Shown: piece by piece, positions 8,401 to 16,740 of the stretch | Layout: each line of letters begins with the position of its first letter | Position numbering within the stretch: position 1 is the first letter of the stretch | Source of the DNA: Micromonospora sp. DSM 45708 | GTDB lineage: Bacteria > Actinomycetota > Actinomycetes > Mycobacteriales > Micromonosporaceae | Reading direction: 5' to 3' | Length of the DNA stretch: 64,000 nt | Assembly (NCBI RefSeq): GCF_039566955.1 | Contig: NZ_CP154796.1 | Location: forward strand, 1,240,001-1,304,000 | Made by a program: the position numbers and the translations under genes | Notes under the pieces: generated by a model | Told to the model about the DNA's origin: nothing | Database searches by the model: none | The model's input: only the letters and a program-made list of their open reading frames with translations

Positions 8401-10422
8401 CTCAGGTCCGTAGCGGTCGCCGGCCGGACCCGTCGCTTCGGCGGGCGCGATCGGACCGACCTGGCGTTCCGGCCCGGCCGGCGTGGCAGTCGCGACCTCG
8501 TCCGTCGGCGCGGCAGCCGGGACGTGGCCGGCCGGCGTGGCGGCGGGAACGGGTTCTGCCGGCACGCTCGGCCCGCTGGAAACGGACGGCGCAGCCGGCT
8601 CCGCGGAAGGGGCCGTGCCGCCCGGTTGACCGTCACGCCCGCCGGCCGTCGCCGGGTTGTTCGGCCGGAACCATGTCTCCGCGCCGGAGCCACTCGTCTG
8701 CGGCGTCGGGCCCGCCTCGTCTACCGGCGGGCGGTACCCGGCATGCTCCGGCCGGTCCCGGCCCTGGCCGGCAGCCGTGCCACCGACGGTCGGGCCGGCT
8801 GTCGGGCGCTCACCTCCGGCCGGCGTGGCCGGTCCGGCGTGGGGCGTCCGAACCTCCGGCGGACCGGAATGGCCGGGCCGGGTCGGTCCGCCGCCGTCGG
8901 GCGTCCGGCTGGACGCGGGGCCGGGGTAGGCGGGCGGGGCCGGACGAGTGGGAGTGGCCGGGCGAGCGGGAGCGGTCGGGCGAGTCGGAGTGGTCGGGGC
9001 CGGTGCGTCGGCCGACACCCCGGGCGCGGACGCCCGCGAACCGGGCCTGCCGGGTCCGGGCACGTCCCGGACGGGAACGCCGGAGACCGGAGCGACGGCG
9101 GGCCCGGTGGACACCCGCCGGCCCTCCTCGGCAGCCGGCCGACGGATCTCGTCGTGGCGACCGGGCGCCGGGGGAGCGGACCGCCGCGGCTCGTCCGGTC
9201 GGGTCGGCGGTACCGGCCGTGCCGGGACGTCACCGGCCCGGGCCGGCGCGTGCTCGTCGGGGCGTACCGGCCACTGGGCCGGCCGAGGCCGGTGGTCCGG
9301 GTGCGCGGCGGGCGGTCGGGCGTCCCGGGACTCGGGGCGGGCCGGGCCGTCCTGCTCCGGACGGCGGCCGTCGCGGCGCGGGTCGTCGGTCGGACGGACC
9401 GGGTACCCGTCCGGGACGGGCCGGTCCGCGGGCGGGCGGGACCGCTCGTCGGGCCGGTACGCGGCCGGCTCGGTACGCGGTCGCCGCTCGATCACCGGCC
9501 ACTCGCCCTGTGGGGCGTGGATCCGGTCGGGTGGCGGGTGCTGACCGTCCCACCGCTGGTCGACCGCGGGGCGCGGGGCGCCGTACCGGTCGGTCCCGGT
9601 GGGGACGGCGGCGTCCCGGCGCGGCGTGCCGTCCACCCACCGTCCGTCGACCGGCTCGCGCCGGTCCGTCGGGGGACGCGGTCCCGGCTCGCGCCAACCG
9701 TCACGGGCCGGCTCGCCGTGTGCCGCCGTGCCGCGCTCGCGCGCGGGGCCGGCCTGACCGTGGCGTTCCGTCGGCCGGCCGGGTACGGCATCCCGCCCCG
9801 CGTCGGCCGCCGGCCGGCGGCGCTCGGACCAGCCCGCCGCGGGTTGCGGGATCTCGCTCGGCTCCGGCATCCAGCCCGGTGCCGGCGGGGTCGACCGGTG
9901 CGACGGCGCCCCGGGGCGGGTCCAGCGCTGGTCGAAGCGTTCGGGCGACGGAGGCGGGCCGGGCGGGGTCCGGTCCGCCGGACGCGGGGGTCGACCGTCC
10001 GGGCCGGACCGGTCCGGAGAGTCGCGCCACTCGCCCGACGCGCCGACCGGCCGCGGCCCGCGCACCTCGTCCGGCGCGGCCGGGCTGACCGGGTACGTCC
10101 CGCGCGGGGCGGCCGGGCTGACCGGGTACGTTCCGCGCGGGGCGGCCGGGCTGACCGGGTACGTCCCGCGCGAGCCCGCCGGGCTCACCGGGTACGCGTC
10201 GGTCGGTGCCGGGCTGATCGGATGCGCGTCCTCGGGGGCGGGGCTGACCGGGCGTACCTCGGCGCGTCCCACCACGGCCCGTCGACGCGGCGGGGGCGTC
10301 AGGTGTTCGAGGCCGATGTCACCCGGGTAGCGCTGCCCGGGGAACTGCGGCTGCCACTCGTGGGTGGGCTCGAGCGCCCAGGCCGGTTCGGCCGGCTCGC
10401 GCCAGCTGCCCCAGCCACTCAT
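5404..10422 (-). CDS. Giant disordered Pro/Thr/Ala-rich protein with C-terminal TPR-like and WG-repeat domains
   Basis: This 1,672-residue protein has three parts. Residues 1 to about 1,230 are low-complexity, rich in Pro, Thr, Ala, Asp, Gly and Arg, with short tandem repeats (GTYPVSPAAPR units near 110-150; DEPSRTGTDVTSQPYT units near 860-905). About 1,236-1,420 is helical with TPR-like pairs (ARARLAEVLRWRGEYAEADRLF, then a second pair). About 1,432-1,655 holds repeated WG motifs of the type WGYADADGELVI, WGAVDHAGEVVV and WGALDRHGEPLI. There is no signal peptide or membrane helix. The ATG has a Shine-Dalgarno sequence (GGAAGAGA). WG repeats form beta structures for protein binding, and the long tail suggests a scaffold or condensate-forming role. 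No enzyme motif is visible and the function is unknown. Confidence 0.85.
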   Translation of the reverse strand: MSGWGSWREPAEPAWALEPTHEWQPQFPGQRYPGDIGLEHLTPPPRRRAVVGRAEVRPVSPAPEDAHPISPAPTDAYPVSPAGSRGTYPVSPAAPRGTYPVSPAAPRGTYPVSPAAPDEVRGPRPVGASGEWRDSPDRSGPDGRPPRPADRTPPGPPPSPERFDQRWTRPGAPSHRSTPPAPGWMPEPSEIPQPAAGWSERRRPAADAGRDAVPGRPTERHGQAGPARERGTAAHGEPARDGWREPGPRPPTDRREPVDGRWVDGTPRRDAAVPTGTDRYGAPRPAVDQRWDGQHPPPDRIHAPQGEWPVIERRPRTEPAAYRPDERSRPPADRPVPDGYPVRPTDDPRRDGRRPEQDGPARPESRDARPPAAHPDHRPRPAQWPVRPDEHAPARAGDVPARPVPPTRPDEPRRSAPPAPGRHDEIRRPAAEEGRRVSTGPAVAPVSGVPVRDVPGPGRPGSRASAPGVSADAPAPTTPTRPTAPARPATPTRPAPPAYPGPASSRTPDGGGPTRPGHSGPPEVRTPHAGPATPAGGERPTAGPTVGGTAAGQGRDRPEHAGYRPPVDEAGPTPQTSGSGAETWFRPNNPATAGGRDGQPGGTAPSAEPAAPSVSSGPSVPAEPVPAATPAGHVPAAAPTDEVATATPAGPERQVGPIAPAEATGPAGDRYGPESVNESAVASVHQAVRPDPTDPAGPAGPAGRSDGGAAGTGPDGRDGTGLGTTPRATERAGHTRFTSTSVDDAEHVDQDGHRAADPPAGPLAATATGVAHPGARPPESQASAPADSPTPLTAPAGSRTPTSTVPTTDSAPSAGHDGPATTGDPAGHHSTFTDDRAVHTAAPDATALTGVDAAPVPVTDDAPHTGTDVTSQPYTDEPPRTGTDEPSRTGTDVTSQPYTDEPSRTESGATADAVVHVQPGPGTDAVASTDAVPQATAVEDTTVPSGAAGVSTAPAPGTGGTAPNTDGREQVVAGDVRADAAAPGPAPVVDGPTGDEPTGDGPTDANATDQGPSGSGPRDVLRPASGVAVADEEQSAGAVFTEDEPRRVALAEEDSPSTPPAAADSASTTLAEGGPVDPTPTPAGHVRSAAATDTDPAGPTRAEATSTDSRAPGTTPTDSTNPAVTNPAATDAPRTHATPTDTDAPTTARTDAATTEAPATPAGIPTPRTTRADATTGTTVGERDAPEPVGASAARADAGPVRTDPAGRSADPRTPGSGPAGDVRADLPGDEPAPPRPVDPERALAAVHWRLHPETLREETPDPAELRRIRDGLTGKLDTALDNRSRARLLSLRAVASRVLGDADDAVADARLALTYAEATGELRRTALARARLAEVLRWRGEYAEADRLFAEANSTELPDRLRALLHEHAGRCCYDQGRLTEACLHFERALDLRRGEDAALNARTLVALDAVAARAASDGFGPAPRGRAEVLGTPRYPVATFDEEQELWGYADADGELVIGHRYAEAQPFHEGLAWVRRPEASRWALIDTSGAALIEANNGYRSVGAFAEGLSWVSMDGKGRWMAVDRMNIVQIPPGYEEVRPFRNGLAAVRQNGGWGAVDHAGEVVVPTRYHGLGTPLADGRHLDGFTEEGLAVVELAGRRGVVDRNGRVRVAPAYPTLVIHPVAFLVTTETGRWGALDRHGEPLIDPVHPGRAAVAAEIDRLLADANPVL
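7718..7827. repeat. Near-identical 38-bp repeat pair inside the giant gene
   Basis: The segment 7718-7755 recurs at 7790-7827, a 72-bp period, with a shorter related unit between them. The repeats encode TDEPSRTGTDVTSQPY-type units and keep the reading frame (24 codons). Near-identity at DNA level implies recent duplication or gene conversion. Confidence 0.8.
10081..10212. repeat. Four tandem 33-bp units inside the giant gene
   Basis: Units begin at 10081, 10114, 10147 and 10180. The first two differ by one base and the later ones diverge. Each encodes 11 residues of GTYPVSPAAPR type, so copy-number change would keep the frame of the disordered tail. Confidence 0.9.
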
Positions 10423-10583
10423 CGGCAGTCTCTTCCGCGGCTCGCGCGGCGCGGCCCCGGAACCGGCTCGCGTCGCTCGCTCACGGCGGTGTCACCTCGT
10501 TGGAAATTGTCGCGCTGGGGCGTCGGACGTGCCGGTAGAGTCGCCCGGCCAGCACGTCTTGGCTGCGGAAGGAGGGTAACGGC

Positions 10584-11435
10584 GTGGGCTCGGTCACCGC
10601 CACTGTGGCGTCACCCACCGACGGACACGTTACCCCATGGTTTCGGACATTCGGCGCGATAGTGGCGGCCGGGTTCCGGCGGCACGCCACCTACCGCCAG
10701 GCGGCCGTGGCCGGAGTGGTGACCAACACCGTGTTCGGCTTCCTGCGCTGCTACATCTTCCTCGCCGCCACCGACGCGGCCGGCACCGTCGCCGGCTACG
10801 ACCGGGCGCAGCTCGCCACGTTCGTCTGGGCCGGGCAGGGGCTGCTGGCGGTCATCGCGATCTGGGGTTGGACCGACCTGGCCGACCGGATCCGCTCCGG
10901 CGAGGTGGCCGCCGACCTGCTGCGGCCGGTGCACCCGGTGACCAACTATCTCGCCGTCGACCTGGGCCGGGCCGGGTTCGCCGCGCTCGCCCGGCTGCTG
11001 CCCCCGCTGGTGGTCGGCCCGTTCTTCTTCGCGGTGTACCTGCCCCGGCACTGGGCCACCGTGCCGCTGTTCCTGCTCTCCACCGTGCTCGCGGTGGTCG
11101 TCTGCTTCGGTGCCCGCTACCTGGTCAACGCCACCGCGTACTGGTTGCAGGACGTCCGCGGTCCGATGATCCTGTGGACGCTGTGCTCGGGCGTGCTGGC
11201 CGGGCTCTACTTCCCGCTCGGTTTCCTCCCCGGCTGGCTGGAGGCGATCCTGCGCTACGCCACCCCGTTCCCGAGCCTCCTCCAGGTCCCGCTGGACGTG
11301 CTGGTCGAGCGGGAACCGATGTCGACAGGTCTCGGCCTCGTCGGGCTCCAACTCGGCTGGGCGGTGCTGCTGCTGGCGCTCTGCCGGCTGGTGCAGCGCC
11401 GGGCCGAGCGCCGCCTGGTGGTGCAGGGTGGCTGA
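10584..11435 (+). CDS. ABC-2 type transporter permease
   Basis: This 283-residue membrane protein has about six hydrophobic helices, an N-terminal cytosolic segment and the DLLRPVHPVTNYLAVDLGR region typical of the ABC-2 subfamily in which two related permeases pair with one ATPase. The GTG start has a strong Shine-Dalgarno sequence (GGAGGG, 10569-10574). It heads a three-gene operon, overlapping the next permease by 8 nt. The system most likely exports a lipid, peptide or drug; no substrate can be read from the sequence. Confidence 0.87.
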   Translation: MGSVTATVASPTDGHVTPWFRTFGAIVAAGFRRHATYRQAAVAGVVTNTVFGFLRCYIFLAATDAAGTVAGYDRAQLATFVWAGQGLLAVIAIWGWTDLADRIRSGEVAADLLRPVHPVTNYLAVDLGRAGFAALARLLPPLVVGPFFFAVYLPRHWATVPLFLLSTVLAVVVCFGARYLVNATAYWLQDVRGPMILWTLCSGVLAGLYFPLGFLPGWLEAILRYATPFPSLLQVPLDVLVEREPMSTGLGLVGLQLGWAVLLLALCRLVQRRAERRLVVQGG

Positions 11436-12276
11436 GCACGCCGGTGCGCCCCGGGCGGCGGAGGTCGAGGTCGTCGGCGGGGCGCTGCGGGCGTACCGGG
11501 CGCTGCTCGGCGCGCAGGCGCGTGCACAGGCGGCCTACCGCACGTCGTTCGTGGTCGACCTGGTCGGCAACCTGGGCGCGACCGTGTTCGACGTGGTCAC
11601 CGTCCTGGTGATCTTCGGGGTGACGCGTGAGCTGGGCGGCTTCACGCTGCGCGAGACGCTGGTCGTGGTCGGGCTCTCGTCGTGCGGGTTCGCCGCCGCC
11701 GACCTGCTGGTCGGCAACGTCGAACGGCTGCCCCGGTACGTGCGCACCGGCCTGTTCGACGCCGTGCTGGTCCGCCCGCTCGCCGCGTTGCCCCAACTGC
11801 TGCTGATGGACCTGCCGCTGCGCAAGGTGTCCCGCGCGGTGTTCGGCCTGGCCGTGCTCGGGTTCGCGCTCGCCTCGGCCGGGATCGACTGGACGCCGGG
11901 CCGGATCGCGCTGGCCGTGGTCGCCCCGCCGGCCGCGGTGGTCTTCTTCGCCTCGGTCTTCGTCACCACCGCCACGGTGTCGTTCTACTGGGTCGACTCC
12001 GGCGAGCTGGCCAACTCGGTCACCTACGGCGGACGCGACTTCACCTCGTACCCGGTCACCGTCTACGGCGGGTGGTTCCGCGCGCTGTTCGCGTACGGGA
12101 TGGGGTTCGCGTTCGTCAGTTACCACCCGGCGCTGGCGCTGCTCGGCCGCGCCGACCCGCTGGGCCTGCCGGCCTGGGTGGGCTGGGCCGCGCCGGGCGT
12201 CGCGCTGGTCGCGGCAGCGGTCGCGGCCCTGGCCTGGCGCGTCGGTATCCGTCACTACCGGAGTACGGGGTCATGA
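11428..12276 (+). CDS. ABC-2 type transporter permease (second subunit)
   Basis: This 282-residue polytopic membrane protein is similar in size and layout to the preceding permease. It has the related elements FLDxVxVLxIFGVT and PVTVYGGWFRALF near the C-terminal third. It overlaps the upstream gene by 8 nt and the downstream ATPase gene by 4 nt (ATGA), indicating coupled translation and a heteromeric exporter. The pair and the following ATPase together form a complete transporter; no substrate-binding protein is encoded nearby, consistent with export. Confidence 0.87.
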   Translation: MAEHAGAPRAAEVEVVGGALRAYRALLGAQARAQAAYRTSFVVDLVGNLGATVFDVVTVLVIFGVTRELGGFTLRETLVVVGLSSCGFAAADLLVGNVERLPRYVRTGLFDAVLVRPLAALPQLLLMDLPLRKVSRAVFGLAVLGFALASAGIDWTPGRIALAVVAPPAAVVFFASVFVTTATVSFYWVDSGELANSVTYGGRDFTSYPVTVYGGWFRALFAYGMGFAFVSYHPALALLGRADPLGLPAWVGWAAPGVALVAAAVAALAWRVGIRHYRSTGS

Positions 12277-13241
12277 ACGTCATCGAGATGGACGGGCTGC
12301 GCAAGGAGTTCACGGTCCGGGTCCGGACCGGGACGCTGCGCCGCGAGAAACGGACGGTGACCGCGGTCGACGGCGTCGACCTGCGGGTGGAGCGCGGCGA
12401 GATGCTCGGCTACATCGGCCCGAACGGCGCCGGGAAGTCGACCACGCTGAAGATGCTCACCGGTGTGCTCATGCCGTCGGCGGGCCACGCGCGGGTCTGC
12501 GGGCTGCGGCCGGTGGCCGACCGGACCCGGCTGGCGCTGCGCATCGGGGTGGTGTTCGGGCAGCGCTCCCAGCTCTGGTGGGACCTGCCGCTGCGGGACT
12601 CGTTCGACCTGCTGCGGCACATCTACCGGGTGCCGGCCGGCGCGCACGCCGCGCGGCTGACCCGGTGCCGCGACCTGCTCGACCTGGACGCGTTCCTGGA
12701 CACCCCGGTCCGGCAGCTCTCCCTGGGGCAGCGGATGCGCGGCGAGCTGACCGCGGCGCTGCTGCACGGCCCGGAGGTGCTCTTCCTGGACGAGCCGACC
12801 ATCGGGCTGGACGTGGTCAGCAAACAGGCGGTCCGGGGCTTCCTGGCCGAGCTGGGCCGGGCCGGCGACACCACGCTGGTGCTCACCACGCACGACCTGG
12901 CCGACATCGAACGGCTCTGCCGGCGGCTCGTGGTCATCGACCACGGCCGGGTGGTGCACGACGGCTCGATCGCGGAGCTGCACCACCGGTACGGCTCACG
13001 CCGGATGGTGGTCGCCGAGCTGGACACCGCGCTGCCCGAGACGCCGGTGCTGCCGGGCGCGCCGGTGCAGCGCGTGGAGGCGGACGGGCGGCGGCTGGTC
13101 TTCGCGCTGGAACGGGCGAGCGTCGCCGAGGTGGTGGCGGGGCTGGCCGGCCTGGCCACGTTGCGGGACATCTCGATCGTGGAGCCGGACATCGAGGAGG
13201 TCGTCACCCGCCTCTACCGCACCCCGGCCGAGATCGACTGA
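12273..13241 (+). CDS. ABC transporter ATP-binding protein
   Basis: This 322-residue ATPase energises the two upstream permeases. Walker A (GPNGAGKST, about 49-57), the Q-loop region (FGQRSQLWWDLPL), the signature LSLGQRMRGEL, Walker B (VLFLDEPTIGLD) and the switch histidine (LTTHDLADIERL) are all intact. About 90 residues beyond the nucleotide-binding fold are present, as in many ABC-2 exporters. The start is the ATG overlapping the stop of the previous gene. The gene ends 7 bp from the convergent DUF3043 gene, with no terminator visible between. Confidence 0.93.
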   Translation: MNVIEMDGLRKEFTVRVRTGTLRREKRTVTAVDGVDLRVERGEMLGYIGPNGAGKSTTLKMLTGVLMPSAGHARVCGLRPVADRTRLALRIGVVFGQRSQLWWDLPLRDSFDLLRHIYRVPAGAHAARLTRCRDLLDLDAFLDTPVRQLSLGQRMRGELTAALLHGPEVLFLDEPTIGLDVVSKQAVRGFLAELGRAGDTTLVLTTHDLADIERLCRRLVVIDHGRVVHDGSIAELHHRYGSRRMVVAELDTALPETPVLPGAPVQRVEADGRRLVFALERASVAEVVAGLAGLATLRDISIVEPDIEEVVTRLYRTPAEID

Positions 13242-13248
13242 CGACCGT

Positions 13249-13857
13249 TCAGACCTTGTCGCCGATGTTGACCCGGGGGGCGGGCGCGCGCATCTTGCGG
13301 AACGTGATCGACCGCATGATCGCGTAGAAGTAGAGCGAACCGAGCTTCTCGGTGCTCTTCGGGAAGCGCGCGCGGACCAGCTTCCTGATCTTCCGGGAGA
13401 TCAGCACCGAGTCGATCAGCACGCCCAGGGCCAACGCGCCCCAGAGCAGGTTGGACACCAGCCGCACGATCGGCGGCATGGCCTGGTTGGAACCGACCAG
13501 CACGATCAGCGCGCCGCCGAAGAACCAGGTGCCGACCGTACGCCGGGAGTCGACCACGTTGCGGGCCAGCAGCCGTTCCGGCCCCCGGTCCCGCGGACCG
13601 CCCTCGCGACGGAACTCGGCGCTGGCCTCGGCGCGCGCCACGCGGCGCTGCTCCCGGGCCTCCTCCTTGGTCAGCGGGCGGGCCGGCGCGGCGGTCCGGC
13701 GACCGGCGGCCGGGCGCTTCGGAGTGGTCCGCCCGAGCTCCTTCTTGCTGGGCGTGTAGCCCCGGGGGCGGGCGGCGGCGGACTCCTCGTCGGTCGTCAC
13801 CGTGGTGACGGACTCCTCGACGAGGTCGGCGGACTTGCGGCGAAACAGCGACGGCAC
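13249..13857 (-). CDS. DUF3043 family membrane protein
   Basis: This 202-residue protein has a basic, disordered N-terminal half (KKELGRTTPKRP, LTKEEAREQRR) and two central hydrophobic helices (TWFFGGALIVLV and LLWGALALGVLIDS), followed by a basic tail (RKIRKLVRARFPKS). This is the layout of the actinobacterial DUF3043 family (Rv2206-like), whose function is unknown. I chose the GTG at 13857. A TACCCT element ends 7 nt before it, so the mRNA is probably leaderless, and the protein then starts VPSLFRRKS as in relatives. An in-frame ATG at 13896 would lengthen it by 13 residues. Confidence 0.85.
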   Translation of the reverse strand: MPSLFRRKSADLVEESVTTVTTDEESAAARPRGYTPSKKELGRTTPKRPAAGRRTAAPARPLTKEEAREQRRVARAEASAEFRREGGPRDRGPERLLARNVVDSRRTVGTWFFGGALIVLVGSNQAMPPIVRLVSNLLWGALALGVLIDSVLISRKIRKLVRARFPKSTEKLGSLYFYAIMRSITFRKMRAPAPRVNIGDKV

Positions 13858-13927
13858 GCCGGCAAGGGTAGCCAACTCGTCGGGCCCGCCGCACATCGCG
13901 GTGCGCCGGGCCCGACGACGGGGTGGA

Positions 13928-15283
13928 TCAGGGACGCTCGACGTGCGCGCCCAGATCAGCCAGCTTGGCCTCGAAGTCCTCGTAGCCCCGGTTGATCAGG
14001 TCGACGCCGTAGACCCGGGAGGTGCCCTCGGCGGCCAGCGCCGCGATGAGGTGGCTGAACCCGGCCCGCAGGTCCGGGATGACCAGGTCGGCCGCGTGCA
14101 GCTTGCTCGGGCCGGCGATCACCGCCGAGTGCTTGAAGTTGCGCCGGCCGAAGCGGCACGGCGTGCCGCCGAGGCAGTCCCGGTAGACCTGGATGTTGGC
14201 GCCCATCGTGTTCAGCGCCTCGGTGTAGCCGAGCCGCTGCTCGTAGACCGTCTCGTGGACGATCGACAGGCCCCGGGCCTGGGTGAGCGCGACCACCAGC
14301 GGCTGCTGCCAGTCGGTCATGAAGCCGGGGTGCACGTCGGTCTCCAGCGCCACCGCGTTCAGCTCGCCGCCCGGGTGCCAGAACCGGATGCCGCCCTCCT
14401 GGCCCGGGTCGCCGAGCTTCGGCGGCCGGGTGTCGGTGACCTCGTACTCGCCGCCGACGGAGCGGAAGATGTTCAGGAACGTCATCATGTCGGCCTGCTG
14501 CGCGCCGAGCACCTCGACGTGACCGCGGGTGGCCAGCGCCGCCGCCGCCCAGCTCGCGGCCTCGATGCGGTCGGGGATCGGCCGGTGGGTGTAGCCGTGC
14601 AGCTTCTTGACGCCCTGGATCTCGATCACCCGGTCGGTGTGGACCTTGATGATCGCGCCCATCTTCTGGAGGATGCAGATCAGGTCGATGATCTCGGGCT
14701 CGACGGCGGCGTTGCGCAGCTCGGTGACGCCCTCGGCCATCACCGCGGTCAGCAGCACCTGCTCGGTGGCGCCGACGCTCGGGTACGGCAGCGCGAACTT
14801 GGTGCCATGCAGCCCGTTGGGCGCCGACAGGTGCAGGCCCTCGGGGGTCTTGTCGACCGTCGCGCCGAACTCGCGCAGCGCCTGGAGGTGGAAGTCGATC
14901 GGGCGCGGACCGATGTGGCAGCCGCCCAGGTCGGGGATGAACGCGTGGCCGAGCCGGTGCAGCAGCGGTCCGCAGAACAGGATCGGGATCCGGCTGGACC
15001 CGGCGTGCACGTTGATCTGGTCGGTGCTGGCGCTCTCGACGTTGGACGGGTCGAAGACCAGCTCGCCGTCCTCGGTGCCGTCGGTCACCTTCACCCCGTG
15101 CAGGCCGAGCAGCCCGCGGACCACCTCGACGTCACGGATCCGGGGCACGTCGAACAGCCGGCTGGGTGTGTCGCCGAGCAGAGCGGCCACCATCGCCTTG
15201 GACACGAGGTTCTTCGCGCCGCGCACGCGGATCCGCCCTTCGAGCGGAGTGCCTCCGTGTACGACCAGGACGTCGTCGGTCAA
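13928..15283 (-). CDS. murA: UDP-N-acetylglucosamine 1-carboxyvinyltransferase
   Basis: MurA transfers enolpyruvate from phosphoenolpyruvate to UDP-GlcNAc, the first committed step of peptidoglycan synthesis in the cytoplasm. The catalytic-loop cysteine is present in LGGCHIGPRPIDFH, so fosfomycin sensitivity would be expected at this residue. The N-terminal RVRGAKNLVSKAMVAALLG matches the family's GAKN substrate site. I place the start at a TTG at 15283 because GGAGG lies 5 nt upstream and the family begins TDDVLVVHGG; this gives 451 residues. An in-frame ATG far upstream at 15430 would add 49 unlike residues and is unlikely. Confidence 0.92.
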   Translation of the reverse strand: MTDDVLVVHGGTPLEGRIRVRGAKNLVSKAMVAALLGDTPSRLFDVPRIRDVEVVRGLLGLHGVKVTDGTEDGELVFDPSNVESASTDQINVHAGSSRIPILFCGPLLHRLGHAFIPDLGGCHIGPRPIDFHLQALREFGATVDKTPEGLHLSAPNGLHGTKFALPYPSVGATEQVLLTAVMAEGVTELRNAAVEPEIIDLICILQKMGAIIKVHTDRVIEIQGVKKLHGYTHRPIPDRIEAASWAAAALATRGHVEVLGAQQADMMTFLNIFRSVGGEYEVTDTRPPKLGDPGQEGGIRFWHPGGELNAVALETDVHPGFMTDWQQPLVVALTQARGLSIVHETVYEQRLGYTEALNTMGANIQVYRDCLGGTPCRFGRRNFKHSAVIAGPSKLHAADLVIPDLRAGFSHLIAALAAEGTSRVYGVDLINRGYEDFEAKLADLGAHVERP

Positions 15284-15497
15284 CGCAACCTCCAGCGCGT
15301 TGGGTGTTGCCGTGTAGGTGAGGGGCTCACGATTGTCATCGCTACCCGGATCGCGGCCATGGGAAAACAGGCACGCGTATGTCGTCGCCCCGGCAGCATA
15401 GCCCTCCGTGACGAGAATGGAATCGGTCACATCGCCAGCGGGGGCACGAACCGGGGCCTCCGGTGCGTTTCCGTGCCAGCGAACTCACCGAGGGTGA

Positions 15498-16673
15498 TCA
15501 GGCGCCCGGCAGCGCCAGCATCTGGTCCAGCGCCGCGCGGGCATGACCGGCGGTCTCCGGATCCACCGTGATCTGGTTGACCACGCGGCCGGCGACCAAC
15601 TCCTCCAACGCCCACACCAGATGCGGCAGGTCGATCCGGTTCATCGTCGAGCAGTAGCAGACCGCCCGGTCGAGGAACATGATCTGCTTGTCCGGGTGGG
15701 CCAGCGCGAGCCGGCGTACCAGGTTCAGCTCGGTGCCCACCGCCCACGCCGAGCCGGCCGGGGCCGCCTCGACGGCCTTGATGATGAACTCGGTGGAGCC
15801 CACCAGGTCGGCGGCGATGACCACCTCGTGGCGGCACTCCGGGTGCACCAGGACGTTGACGCCGGGCACCCGCGCCCGCACGTCGTTCACGCTCTCCAGC
15901 GTGAACCGGCCGTGCACCGAGCAGTGCCCGCGCCACAGGATCATCTTCGCGTCGCGTAGCTGCTCCGCGGTGAGCCCGCCGCCCGGCTTGTGCGGGTCGT
16001 AGAGCACGCAGTCGTCGAGCGAGAAGCCCATCTCCAGCACCGCCGTGTTGCGGCCCAGGTGCTGGTCGGGCAGGAACAGCACCTTGCGGCCCTGCTCGAA
16101 CGCCCAGTCCAGCGCCCGCTTGGCGTTCGACGAGGTGCAGACCACGCCGCCGTGCCGGCCGACGAAGCCCTTGATGTCGGCCGACGAGTTCATGTACGTG
16201 ACCGGGACGGTGTCCGCCGCCACGCCCAGGTCGGTCAGCGTGTCCCAGGCGGCCTCGACCTGCGACAACACGGCCATGTCGGCCATCGAGCAACCGGCGG
16301 CGAGGTCGGGCAGGATCACCTTCTGCGCGTCCGAGGTCAGGATGTCCGCGCTCTCGGCCATGAAGTGCACGCCGCAGAAGACGATGTACTCCGCGTCCGG
16401 GCGGGCCGCCGCCTCCCGGGCCAGCTTGAACGAGTCGCCGGTCACGTCGGCGAACTGGATCACCTCGTCGCGCTGGTAGTGGTGGCCCAGCACGAAGACC
16501 TTGGTGCCGAGCGCGGCCTTCGCGGCGGTCGCGCGGGCCACCAGGTCGGGATCGCTCGGCGCGGGGAGGTCACCCGGACACTCCACGCCACGCTCGGTGG
16601 CGGGATCGCTGCCGCGGCCGAGGAGCAGCAGCGCAGTGGCCGTGTTGGAGGGCTCAACCCAGGTCGAAGTCAC
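15498..16673 (-). CDS. nadA: Quinolinate synthase
   Basis: NadA condenses iminoaspartate with dihydroxyacetone phosphate to quinolinate for NAD synthesis, using a 4Fe-4S cluster. The three cluster cysteines are visible in FCGVHFMAES, HPECRHEV and CYCSTMNR. The substrate motif GHHYQRDEVIQFAD is intact. The 391-residue product starts at GTG 16673, reading VTSTWVEPSN. The gene stands alone; nadB and nadC, which usually follow in actinobacteria, are not in the window. The start is 67 bp from the divergent glycerate kinase gene. Confidence 0.94.
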   Translation of the reverse strand: MTSTWVEPSNTATALLLLGRGSDPATERGVECPGDLPAPSDPDLVARATAAKAALGTKVFVLGHHYQRDEVIQFADVTGDSFKLAREAAARPDAEYIVFCGVHFMAESADILTSDAQKVILPDLAAGCSMADMAVLSQVEAAWDTLTDLGVAADTVPVTYMNSSADIKGFVGRHGGVVCTSSNAKRALDWAFEQGRKVLFLPDQHLGRNTAVLEMGFSLDDCVLYDPHKPGGGLTAEQLRDAKMILWRGHCSVHGRFTLESVNDVRARVPGVNVLVHPECRHEVVIAADLVGSTEFIIKAVEAAPAGSAWAVGTELNLVRRLALAHPDKQIMFLDRAVCYCSTMNRIDLPHLVWALEELVAGRVVNQITVDPETAGHARAALDQMLALPGA

Positions 16674-16740
16674 GCCCCCATGGTCCCACAGCCCGGCCGC
16701 CGCGCAGCCGCCACGGATGTGGCCTGCCACACTGCTGCGC

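Noticed and set aside
7831..10662. Long open frame on the plus strand, about 940 codons, opposite the giant gene
   Set aside because: It is a shadow of the repetitive Pro/Ala coding sequence on the minus strand. Its translation is Arg/Gly-rich low complexity with no start signal, and the minus-strand frame has the WG and TPR domains.
15284..15430. 49-residue N-terminal extension of MurA
   Set aside because: It is in frame from an ATG but unlike MurA proteins. The TTG at 15283 has GGAGG at ideal spacing and the family N-terminus.
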